NCBI GenBank assembly: GCA_021296485.1
Contig: JAGWAI010000028.1
Span: forward strand, 8,142 to 43,467
Direction of reading: 5' to 3'
Length of the DNA stretch: 35,326 nucleotides
DNA from: Acidobacteriota bacterium
GTDB lineage: Bacteria > Acidobacteriota > Vicinamibacteria > Vicinamibacterales > UBA8438
Positions 1 through 6,982 of the stretch are shown in pieces. Numbering within the stretch: position 1 is the stretch's first letter; each line of letters begins with the position of its first letter. Under the pieces are notes generated by a model. That model did no database searches. It saw only the letters and a list, made by a program, of their open reading frames with translations, and was not told where the DNA came from. Both the position numbers and the translations under genes were made by a program.

Positions 1-54
1 TTGCCATGCGGGTACGTATACAACCAGGCCCGCCGGATTGCCAGCACTCCGTCG

Positions 55-84
55 TTGACCGAAGTCAACTAACGCGAATATATT
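55..84 (+). promoter_or_regulatory. sigma70-like promoter of the first PQQ dehydrogenase gene
   Basis: TTGACC (55-60) and TATATT (79-84) are separated by 18 bases and resemble -35 and -10 boxes. The -35 box lies in a perfect small inverted repeat (TTGAC-CGAA-GTCAA, 55-68), and the -10 box lies in the palindrome GAATATATTC (76-85), so a regulator could bind here. The gene start follows about 36 bases downstream. Bases 1-72 are also open in frame 1 up to a TAA at 70-72, which could be the tail of an upstream gene, but nothing in that short peptide is recognisable. Confidence 0.5.
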
Positions 85-120
85 CACAGGAGATTGGCCC
101 GAACGGTAGGAGAACACGGC

Positions 121-2247
121 TTGCCACTCGGAATTCCCGCATCGTGGCGTAATGCCGCTGCGGCGGCGCTGGTTGTTGCAGTAGGCGGGTCTTCCGCCGC
201 GGCCCAGCCGGCTTCCTCTCCGTCGTATACTGCGGCCCAGGCTGCCGCCGGGCGCGACGCCTACGCCAACAACTGCGCGGAGTGCCACCTCGACAACCTG
301 CGCGGCGGCTTCGGGCCGGCGCTGGCAGGTTCGAATTTCACTTCGGTCTGGGGCGGGCAGCCAGTGCGGGCGCTGTTCGAGCAGACCCGCGGCACGATGC
401 CGCCGGGCGCCGAGGCTTCCCTCGGCGACCCCGTCTACCTGGACATCGTCGCCTACATCCTGCAGGCGAATGGCCACGCCGCCGGAGCCGAACCGCTACG
501 CACCGACTCGGCGCTGGCGATTGCCCCCGATGCCGCAGGTCCGGGCCACGGTAACGTAGCGGCGGCGGATCAGGGGCTCGCCCCTCCCAGCGGCGGCCCG
601 GTTGCGCTCGTGAACCGCGTGGTCGAATCGTACAGCCCGGTGACCGACGCGCTGCTGGAGAATCCGCCGGACGAGGAATGGCTTTCGTGGCGCCGCACAC
701 CCCTTGGCCACGGCTACAGTCCGCTCGATCAGATCACGCCCGAGAACGTCGGCGAGTTGCGCATCGCCTGGGTGTGGACCATGGAAGCCGGACGCGTGCA
801 AACGGCGCCGCTGGTGCACGACGGCGTGCTCTTCCTAGCGAACCCCGGCAATGTGCTGCAGGCGCTCGACGCGCGCACCGGCGACATCATCTGGCAGTAC
901 CGCCGCGAGTATCCGGACGGCCGCCGGTCCAACCTCATGCGGTCGATCGCGCTCTATCAGGACAAGGTCTACATGACCACGGCCGACCTGTCGGTCGTGG
1001 CCGTCGACGCGCGGACGGGCAAGCTTGTGTGGGAAACGAAGAAGGCCAACGAGGACGACGGCTTCTACCACACCGCCGGTCCCGTCATCGCGGACGGCGT
1101 GGTCATCAGCGGCATCACCGGCTGCGGGCAGTTCACCCAGGCCGGGTGCTTCATCACCGGCCACGACGCGGAAACGGGTGAGGAACTGTGGCGCACGTCG
1201 ACGATCGCCCAGCCGGGCGAGCCGGGCGGCGACACCTGGGGCGACCTGCCGCGCGGGGTGCGCGGGGGCGCCGAGACCTGGATTCCAGGCACCTACGATC
1301 CGGACCTGGACCTGTACTTCGTAGGCACAGCCCAAGCGAAACCGTGGGCGGCGGTAAGCCGCGGCCTCACGACCGCGGACGCCGTGCTGTATTCGAACTC
1401 CACGCTGGCGCTCGATCCGCGCACCGGCGAAATCGTCTGGTACTTCCAGCACGTGCCGGGCGAATCGCTCGATCTCGACACCGTCTTCGAGCGCGTGCTG
1501 ATCGACATCGACGGCGAGCGGCTACTGTTCACCGTGGGCAAGGACGGACTGCTGTGGAAGCTGGCGCGAGATTACGGCGCATTCCGCGGCGTCCGCGAAA
1601 CGGTGTTCCAGAACGTCTTCGAGTCGATCGACACCGCGACCGGCCGGGTCACCTACCGCCCCGACATCATCGAGATGCAGTTCGGCCAGCCGATACTGTC
1701 GTGCCCGGCATACTACGGGGGCCACAACTGGCCGGCCTCGGCGTACAGTCCGGCAACGTCGGCGCTGATCGTGCCGCTCAACCAGAACCACTGCTCCGAG
1801 ATGGCGGCGCGCAGCATCGAGCTGGAGGAAGGCTCGGGTTCGTCCACCGGATCGGACGTTCGCTTCTTCGAGCGGGAGGGCAGCAACGGCACGTTCGGTC
1901 GCCTGAGCGCTTACGACGTCAGGACGCTGGAAGAACTGTGGCGCCACGAGCAGCGGGCATCGATTTCCACCGGCGTCGTGGTCACCGGCTCGGGCCTGGC
2001 GTTCGCCGGCGACGTCGACCGCTACTTCAAGGCGTTCGACGTACGGACCGGCGACGTGCTCTGGCAGACGCGGCTGGGCAACTCCGCGTCCGGCTTCACG
2101 ATTACCTACGAGCTCGACGGCCGGCAATACGTTGCCGTGCCGACGGAGACCGGGCCGTTCACCAGCATCCGGCGCTACGTGAGCCCGGACGTCTATGCGC
2201 CGACCAGCGGCGGAGCGCTCTATGTCTTCGCGCTGCCCGAGCGCTAG
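121..2247 (+). CDS. Cytochrome c-fused PQQ-dependent alcohol dehydrogenase-like quinoprotein
   Basis: This is a secreted quinohaemoprotein of 708 residues. The TTG at 121 is chosen because AGGAGA lies 7 bases upstream and a signal peptide ending near SSAAAQ follows at once; the TTG at 94 in the same frame has its purine box directly against it. Domains are a signal peptide (about 1-29), a class I cytochrome c with CAECH at 52-56 and a likely methionine ligand in GTMPPG, then an eight-bladed PQQ propeller from about residue 185 to the end, with repeated A-x-D-x-x-T-G-x-x-x-W blade motifs. The family oxidises alcohols in the periplasm and passes electrons to the haem. The segment GESLDLDT matches the catalytic Asp loop and has a second Asp two residues on. 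The usual GTGN calcium-ligand motif reads GTAQ here, so the metal site is atypical. The substrate is unknown. The TAG stop lies inside the terminal repeat of the next element. Confidence 0.9.
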   Translation: MPLGIPASWRNAAAAALVVAVGGSSAAAQPASSPSYTAAQAAAGRDAYANNCAECHLDNLRGGFGPALAGSNFTSVWGGQPVRALFEQTRGTMPPGAEASLGDPVYLDIVAYILQANGHAAGAEPLRTDSALAIAPDAAGPGHGNVAAADQGLAPPSGGPVALVNRVVESYSPVTDALLENPPDEEWLSWRRTPLGHGYSPLDQITPENVGELRIAWVWTMEAGRVQTAPLVHDGVLFLANPGNVLQALDARTGDIIWQYRREYPDGRRSNLMRSIALYQDKVYMTTADLSVVAVDARTGKLVWETKKANEDDGFYHTAGPVIADGVVISGITGCGQFTQAGCFITGHDAETGEELWRTSTIAQPGEPGGDTWGDLPRGVRGGAETWIPGTYDPDLDLYFVGTAQAKPWAAVSRGLTTADAVLYSNSTLALDPRTGEIVWYFQHVPGESLDLDTVFERVLIDIDGERLLFTVGKDGLLWKLARDYGAFRGVRETVFQNVFESIDTATGRVTYRPDIIEMQFGQPILSCPAYYGGHNWPASAYSPATSALIVPLNQNHCSEMAARSIELEEGSGSSTGSDVRFFEREGSNGTFGRLSAYDVRTLEELWRHEQRASISTGVVVTGSGLAFAGDVDRYFKAFDVRTGDVLWQTRLGNSASGFTITYELDGRQYVAVPTETGPFTSIRRYVSPDVYAPTSGGALYVFALPER

Positions 2248-2389
2248 CAGCCTGTGGCAAAACCCCACTGCATTCGAGCGGCGATGCATCGCGCCTGGAC
2301 TGCGTTGCTCATCGTTCATCTTCGCGCCTGGCCAGCCACGCGCCTCACCGCTCTCGGTGCGACGCGGGGTTTTACCACAGGCTGCTAGC
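2243..2389. mobile_element. MITE-like element with 24-bp terminal inverted repeats
   Basis: Bases 2243-2266 and 2366-2389 are inverted repeats of each other with 23 of 24 positions matching (core CAGCCTGTGGYAAAACCCC). The sub-terminal bases also pair imperfectly, so the 147-bp unit could fold into a long hairpin. It has no transposase and no credible reading frame of its own. The outermost CTAG at each end could be a 4-bp palindromic target duplication or part of the repeat. The left CTAG supplies the TAG stop of the upstream dehydrogenase. It resembles a non-autonomous element derived from an insertion sequence, but I cannot name the parent family. It could also act as a transcription terminator. 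Confidence 0.75.
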
Positions 2390-2416
2390 ATTACACCGCA
2401 AACAGGGAGCACTGCC

Positions 2417-3469
2417 ATGAGCGCACGCCTGACGCGAACGTCTTGTCTCGCAGCCGCCGTCCTGCTCGTCCCGCTGGCCGCGCTCGGCCAGTCCGGATCC
2501 CCGGAGGCAGTACAGCGGACGGCGTGGGGAGCGCCGGACCTGAGCGGCGTCTGGGACTACAACTCGCTGATTCCGCTCGAACGCCCCGCCGAATACGAGG
2601 GACGCGAGTTCATGACCGAGGAGGAAGCCGCCAGCCTCGGCGAGCAGGCGCAGGCGACCGCGGGCCAGGACCAGCGGCACCCCGACGCCTCGATCGACAT
2701 CGAAAGCGCCTACAACGCCTTCTGGTCGGACGAAATCACCACGGTCCCGGCCGACCGGCGCACGTCGCTGATCGTCGATCCGCCGGACGGCCGGCTTCCA
2801 CCGCTCACGCCGGCCGCGCAGGCGCGGGAAGCCGCGTGGCGCGCGAACCGCACGCCGCCAATCCGGGCGCCGCTGCTGCTCGCCTTCCTGGCCGGGGACA
2901 ACCCGGCGCGCGGTCCGGAGGACTTCGGCCTTTCGGAACGCTGCATTCTCGGCTACAGCACGGGGCCGCCCCTCAACGGCGGCGCCTACAACAGCAACCT
3001 GCAAATCTTCCAGACGCCGGACCACGTCGTGCTCTTCACTGAAATGGTGCACGAGGCGCGCGTCGTGCCGCTCGACGGCCGGCAGCACGTCTCCGCCGCC
3101 ATCCGGCAGTGGCTGGGCGACTCCCGCGGTTACTGGGACGGTGAAACGCTGGTCGTCGAGAGCCGCAACTTCACGAACAAGCGCTCCAGCTTCATCACCA
3201 CCTCCACCGATGCGGTAGGCGAAGGCGGCGCGCTCCACCTGATCGAGCGTTTCACGCGTGTGGACGCGGACTGGCTGCGCTACGAGTACACGGTGAACGA
3301 CCCTGTCACCTGGGTCAGGCCGTTCACGGTGTCGCAGATGCTCCCGCGCACGGCGGGGCCGCTCTTCGAGTACGCGTGTCATGAGGGCAACTACGGCCTG
3401 CTCAACGCGCTGGCCGGCGCGCGCGCAGAGGAACGGGAAGTGGCGCAAGGAAACGAGCGTGGACACTAG
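2417..3469 (+). CDS. Secreted protein of unknown function (GVWD family, copy 1)
   Basis: The product has 350 residues with a Sec signal peptide (about 1-25, ending ALGQ). ATG 2417 is chosen because AGGGAG lies 8 bases upstream and the signal peptide starts there; the longer frame from 2195 runs through the inverted-repeat element and is rejected. Visible landmarks are APDLSGVWD near residue 40, an acidic segment, a C in ERCILGY, TEMVHEARVVPLDGR, GYWDGETLVVE and FEYACHEGN near the C terminus. The same landmarks recur in the gene at 29919, so the two are paralogues. I know of no assigned function. The two cysteines and the late CHE motif could bind a metal or form a disulphide, but this is a guess. 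It follows the quinoprotein gene on the same strand. Confidence 0.85.
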   Translation: MSARLTRTSCLAAAVLLVPLAALGQSGSPEAVQRTAWGAPDLSGVWDYNSLIPLERPAEYEGREFMTEEEAASLGEQAQATAGQDQRHPDASIDIESAYNAFWSDEITTVPADRRTSLIVDPPDGRLPPLTPAAQAREAAWRANRTPPIRAPLLLAFLAGDNPARGPEDFGLSERCILGYSTGPPLNGGAYNSNLQIFQTPDHVVLFTEMVHEARVVPLDGRQHVSAAIRQWLGDSRGYWDGETLVVESRNFTNKRSSFITTSTDAVGEGGALHLIERFTRVDADWLRYEYTVNDPVTWVRPFTVSQMLPRTAGPLFEYACHEGNYGLLNALAGARAEEREVAQGNERGH

Positions 3470-3573
3470 CCGCGCCACCTTCGCCGCAACCTACCGTGCG
3501 CGTTCCTGGCGATTGGCGCCAAAATGTGTCGTTCCGTTGTGCTTGGCGGCAACCTCTTGCGCCTTCCATTTGT

Positions 3574-3579
3574 TATCAT
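3574..3579 (+). promoter_or_regulatory. Probable -10 box of the PadR gene, near-leaderless transcript
   Basis: TATCAT at 3574-3579 ends 11 bases before the ATG of the PadR gene, and no Shine-Dalgarno sequence lies between them. Transcription would begin only a few bases before the start codon. The 9-mer TATCATTAC (3574-3582) recurs upstream of the gene at 29919. No convincing -35 box is seen at the usual spacing. Otherwise 3470-3590 holds nothing recognisable. Confidence 0.35.
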
Positions 3580-3590
3580 TACTGCAAGAT

Positions 3591-3926
3591 ATGACTCGAC
3601 GCGACTATCTCGGTAGCTTCGAATTGATGGTGCTGCTGGCCGTGATGCAACTGGAGGACGACGCCTACGGCGTCCCGATAGCGCGCACCATCGAAGACAC
3701 GACAGGCCGTCCCGTGGCCCTGGGCAGCGTGTATGCAGCCCTGGACCGGCTGCAGGCACGCGGTTTGCTGGAGTCGTCGCTCGGCGATCCGACGCCGGAG
3801 CGCGGCGGGCGCGCCAAGCGATTCTTTCAGGTCAGCGCCAGGGGTGCGCAGGCGGCGAGCGAGTCCCGCCGCACGTTCACCATGCTGTGGCAGGACCTGC
3901 CGGATCCGGGCGGCAATCCGGCATGA
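3591..3926 (+). CDS. PadR family transcriptional regulator
   Basis: The product is a 111-residue winged-helix regulator. It opens with the typical PadR start (MTRRDYLGSFELMVLLAV), followed by DAYGVPIARTIED, the recognition segment GSVYAALDRLQARGLLES and the wing GGRAKRFFQVSARG. This matches the short PadR subfamily made of the DNA-binding domain and one dimerisation helix. ATG 3591 is chosen because the conserved domain begins there; the frame stays open upstream to 3381 but that part looks non-coding. In Acidobacteria such regulators often sit beside FtsX-like permeases, and here the convergent neighbour is a small membrane protein. The target and inducer are unknown. Confidence 0.92.
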   Translation: MTRRDYLGSFELMVLLAVMQLEDDAYGVPIARTIEDTTGRPVALGSVYAALDRLQARGLLESSLGDPTPERGGRAKRFFQVSARGAQAASESRRTFTMLWQDLPDPGGNPA

Positions 3927-3956
3927 ACCAGGGAACGTTACCGTTGGCAGGATGAT

Positions 3957-4601
3957 TCAGGCGCGCGCCAGCCGTGCTCCGCAACGCCAACAACTCGCCA
4001 AGTAGCCGCCCAGCAGAATGCCCGCGCTGAACAACGGAAAGTAGAGCGCCACCTTCAGCATCAGGAAGCCCGACCACGTAACGCTCACCCAGGCCGGTCC
4101 CTGTCCAAGGATCATGTCGCCGGGGAACCAGCCAGTGGCGTGAACGAACATGCGGTAGGCGCCGAACAGCGAAAACGTCGCGCAGTACACCAAAATCGCC
4201 GATATCCCGAGCGGCCTGTACAGGGCCGCGACCAGCCAACCGCTCGCCACCGCGAGGAAGACCAGTGCTGTTGCGAATGTTGCGTCGAAGAATAGGCCTG
4301 CGTGCACGACGTCCGCAGGGACAAAACCCAAGACCAACCTGCTCAGGCGGATGCCCGGAAATTGAGAAATCAGAACCGAATCGGCCAGACCGGCAACCAG
4401 GACGAAGAACCACCCGGTCACCAACGCCGCTGCCGCCAGCAGGCCGTGCGCGCGGATGTCGCGCACGCACCTGAGCACCAGGGCGACCGATACCTGCCGC
4501 CACAGCCAGCCGCGGCTGCGCCCGCGGTGGCGCTCCTCCAGGAGATCGCCAACCAGAGGGCTGCACGCCGGACTCACGTGTTCAAGCAGCCAGAGCGCCA
4601 T
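3957..4601 (-). CDS. Small integral membrane protein of unknown function
   Basis: The product has 214 residues. The ATG at 4601 is preceded by GGTGGTGA, a good ribosome site, and begins the conserved part. The soluble N-terminal 35 residues contain SPLVGDLLEERHRGRSRGWL, a GDL-E-x(n)-GRS-x-x-W pattern that I associate with acidobacterial small membrane proteins and with the N-terminal prefix of duplicated orphan permeases. About four or five hydrophobic helices follow, roughly residues 50-72, 82-125, 132-155 and 180-205. It lacks the large extracellular domain of an FtsX-type permease. It is convergent with the PadR gene and could be its target or partner, which is inference from position. Confidence 0.75.
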   Translation of the reverse strand: MALWLLEHVSPACSPLVGDLLEERHRGRSRGWLWRQVSVALVLRCVRDIRAHGLLAAAALVTGWFFVLVAGLADSVLISQFPGIRLSRLVLGFVPADVVHAGLFFDATFATALVFLAVASGWLVAALYRPLGISAILVYCATFSLFGAYRMFVHATGWFPGDMILGQGPAWVSVTWSGFLMLKVALYFPLFSAGILLGGYLASCWRCGARLARA

Positions 4602-4651
4602 TTCAATCACCACCGGGGCGCGTCGCGTGCCAGCGCAGAGTACCAAGGCCG

Positions 4652-4657
4652 AGTATA
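4652..4657 (-). promoter_or_regulatory. Possible -10 box for the membrane protein gene
   Basis: On the minus strand TATACT (4657 to 4652) lies about 50 bases upstream of the start at 4601, in the 103-base gap after the quinoprotein gene. No clear -35 box is seen. The same gap carries a run of seven G (4693-4699) just past the quinoprotein stop codon. Confidence 0.25.
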
Positions 4658-4704
4658 CGCCAGCCCACGCGTCCCGGGACCACGTAATTTCTGGGGGGGT
4701 ATCG

Positions 4705-6732
4705 CTACGGCAGGCTGAGGGCAACGAGCTCCGCGTTGCCCGCGCCGCCCACCGCCACGGCAATATACTGCCGCCCGCCGTGCAGATAGGTCATCGGCTG
4801 GGCCGCCCCGTTGCCGTCCAGGCGAACGATATGCACGAGATCTCCCGTCGTCTTGTCCAGGACGAAGATCAGCTGCCGGAGCATGTCGGCGTCCGCCCAT
4901 TCGGCCCACGCGGGGATCTCGAGACCGCCGGGAGTTGTCATAAACGTCACGCTCACGAAGAGCAGCGTTCCGGTCACCAGCACGTGCGTGTGCTGGGGTC
5001 CGTTGCCCAACGGCGGGAGGTCCAGGTCGCGTAGCAGCGGGTGATTCAACGGTCCGTTGCCCAGCGCGCTCCCCCACCGCTGCTCGCCCTCATTCATATC
5101 GATTGCCGTCACGTGCGAGTAGGGCGGCCTAAATATGGACAGTCCGTCGACCCGCAGATCAGTGGCCCCGAGGCCGCCGCCCGAAACGTACCGAAAATCC
5201 GTTTGCGCCGGGTTCCCGCGCCGCAGCCGCGCGACCGACGGCATCATCACGGACGGCACGAACAGCCACCCGGCCTCCGGGTCAAAGGCGCCGCCGCCCC
5301 ACCGCGCCCCGCCCCACACGCCCGGCAGGAACGCCGTCCCCTCCAGTGACGGCGGCGTGAACAGCGGGCCGTGGCGGTAGGTGCGGAGCCGTTCCAATGC
5401 CCGGCGCCGCAGCTCCGGCGTGAAGTCGATGAGATTCTCTTCGACGGCCCCCTGGAGCGCGAACGCCGGCGGCCGCGTGGGAAACGGTTGCGTCTGCGCA
5501 TACCACTCACCCGGCACGTCGCCCTGCGGCACCGGCCGTTCCTCGATGGGCCATACCGGCTCGCCCGTCTCCCGGTCGAACGTATAGATGAAGCCCTGCT
5601 TGCTGACGACCATCACGGCCTTGATATCCCGGCCGCCAACGAGGATTTCGCCGAGCACCGGCTCGGCCGGCAGGTCGTAGTCCCACAGTCCGTGGTGCAC
5701 CGTCTGGAAATGCCACACCCGGATGCCCGATGCGGCGTCGAGACAGATCACGCTCTCGGCAAAGAGGTTGTTCCCGGGCCTGTGCCCACCGTAGTAGTCG
5801 CTGCTCGGCGTGGAGCTGGCGAGATAGACGTAGCCGAGATCGGGGTCGTAGGTCATGCCGGCCCACACGTTCGTGTTGCCGCCCTGCGCCGCGGAGCCGT
5901 TGTGCCAGGTGTCGTAGCCGAAATCGTCGCCCTCCGGGACCAGGTTGAACGTCCAGCGCCGCACGCCGGTGCGGACGTCGAAGGCCTGCACTGAACCGGG
6001 CGGCGCTGCGTCGGGCTGCCGTACGCCGTCGGCCTGTGCCGTGCCCACGATTACCACGTCGCCGGCGACGACGGGACGCCGGGCAACGTAGTTAGTGCCG
6101 CGCCGCGCCTGCCGTACGTCCACAGCCAGGTCCACCTTGCCGCGGTTGCCGAACGCCGGATCGGGCCGGCCGGTGTCGATATCGATCGACAGCAGGTAAG
6201 CATCAACGGTGCCGATCAGCAGCCTTCGGTCCACCCCATCGCTCCAGTACGCCATGCCGCGGTGCGAAAAGCTGCCGTTGGCGGGTCGCGTTGCGAAGCC
6301 CTTGTAGCTCTCGGGGTCATGCATCCAGAGGGTGCGCCCTGTTCCTGGATCGAGCGCAGCGACCAGCCCCAGCGTAGTGACCGTGTACAGCACGCCGTCG
6401 ATGACCAGCGGCGTGTCCTGGTACTTCGACGCCCGCCAGCGGGGGTCCAACTGCTCGATGTCCCGATCGGGAGACGGCCACCGCCACGCAATCCCAAGCT
6501 GATCGACGTTCTCCGGCGTGATCTGATCGAGCGGCGAGTACTTGGTGCCCAGCAGGTCGCCGCTGAACTGCCGCCAGTCGCCGCCTGCGGGCGCGCGATG
6601 ATCCTGCCCAATTGCAATCTGGGCCGCCAGCACGATGGCTCCCGTCGTGAGCGCCAGCCCGGCCGCTCGACGCACGCTGCCCCGCAGCCGTGCTTCCGGA
6701 CCCGATCCGTGCAGTCGGTAGCGCGCGCCCAT
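4705..6732 (-). CDS. PQQ-dependent dehydrogenase, glucose-dehydrogenase-like, secreted
   Basis: This quinoprotein has 675 residues from the ATG at 6732, which has GGGGGCAGG just upstream; an in-frame ATG at 6762 has no ribosome site. A signal peptide with a long basic n-region and a hydrophobic core (LALTTGAIVLAAQIAIGQ) is followed directly by the propeller (GDWRQFSGDLLGTKYSPLDQ). Several W-docking repeats follow. The motif VHHGLWDYDLP holds the Asp (about residue 351) that aligns with the proton-abstracting Asp466 of E. coli Gcd, and SKQGFIYTFDR, 27 residues later, holds the Lys equivalent to Lys493. The segments GEWYAQTQPFPTRPP and IDFTPELR are typical of this family. There is no N-terminal five-helix membrane domain as in Gcd and no fused haem, so a separate acceptor is expected. 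The substrate is a sugar or polyol by family, otherwise unknown. Confidence 0.88.
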   Translation of the reverse strand: MGARYRLHGSGPEARLRGSVRRAAGLALTTGAIVLAAQIAIGQDHRAPAGGDWRQFSGDLLGTKYSPLDQITPENVDQLGIAWRWPSPDRDIEQLDPRWRASKYQDTPLVIDGVLYTVTTLGLVAALDPGTGRTLWMHDPESYKGFATRPANGSFSHRGMAYWSDGVDRRLLIGTVDAYLLSIDIDTGRPDPAFGNRGKVDLAVDVRQARRGTNYVARRPVVAGDVVIVGTAQADGVRQPDAAPPGSVQAFDVRTGVRRWTFNLVPEGDDFGYDTWHNGSAAQGGNTNVWAGMTYDPDLGYVYLASSTPSSDYYGGHRPGNNLFAESVICLDAASGIRVWHFQTVHHGLWDYDLPAEPVLGEILVGGRDIKAVMVVSKQGFIYTFDRETGEPVWPIEERPVPQGDVPGEWYAQTQPFPTRPPAFALQGAVEENLIDFTPELRRRALERLRTYRHGPLFTPPSLEGTAFLPGVWGGARWGGGAFDPEAGWLFVPSVMMPSVARLRRGNPAQTDFRYVSGGGLGATDLRVDGLSIFRPPYSHVTAIDMNEGEQRWGSALGNGPLNHPLLRDLDLPPLGNGPQHTHVLVTGTLLFVSVTFMTTPGGLEIPAWAEWADADMLRQLIFVLDKTTGDLVHIVRLDGNGAAQPMTYLHGGRQYIAVAVGGAGNAELVALSLP

Positions 6733-6786
6733 TGCCTGCCCCCGCCGTCTCCTGCTTCGCATGTAGTTGACAAGCCGCCCGGTTGC

Positions 6787-6815
6787 GATATGATGCGGGG
6801 CAATCTATCACACAA
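6787..6815 (-). promoter_or_regulatory. Possible promoter of the GDH-like quinoprotein gene
   Basis: Reading the minus strand, TTGTGT (6815-6810) and CATATC (6792-6787) are 17 bases apart and could serve as -35 and -10 boxes, with the start about 55 bases downstream. The rest of the divergent gap 6733-6982 is moderately AT-rich near 6885-6915 (TGCATATTTTCGCG), a likely place for the receptor gene promoter, but no clear paired boxes are seen there. Confidence 0.3.
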
Positions 6816-6982
6816 GGTGAGGATATGGTGGACAGGCCGTGCGGGGCGCTTCCGTAAAGCGGAGTCCCGGCAGATGTTTTCGGTTCTGCATATTTTCGCG
6901 TTACGTTTGTAATGCGGCGAGCACGGGACATGAGCGGACCGGTGGCAACGGTTCAGCAGCCACCTTCCAGGAGGGCGTATTC

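Noticed and set aside
2195-2416. Upstream extension of the first GVWD-family gene
   Set aside because: It reads through the end of the dehydrogenase gene and the inverted-repeat element. A ribosome site and signal peptide fit ATG 2417.
1522-2418. 298-codon minus-strand frame crossing the inverted-repeat element
   Set aside because: It overlaps the PQQ dehydrogenase antisense and the MITE-like element, and shows no family resemblance.
4693-4699. Run of seven G as a possible phase-variation tract
   Set aside because: It is intergenic, just after a stop codon and far from the next start, so slippage would have no obvious effect.
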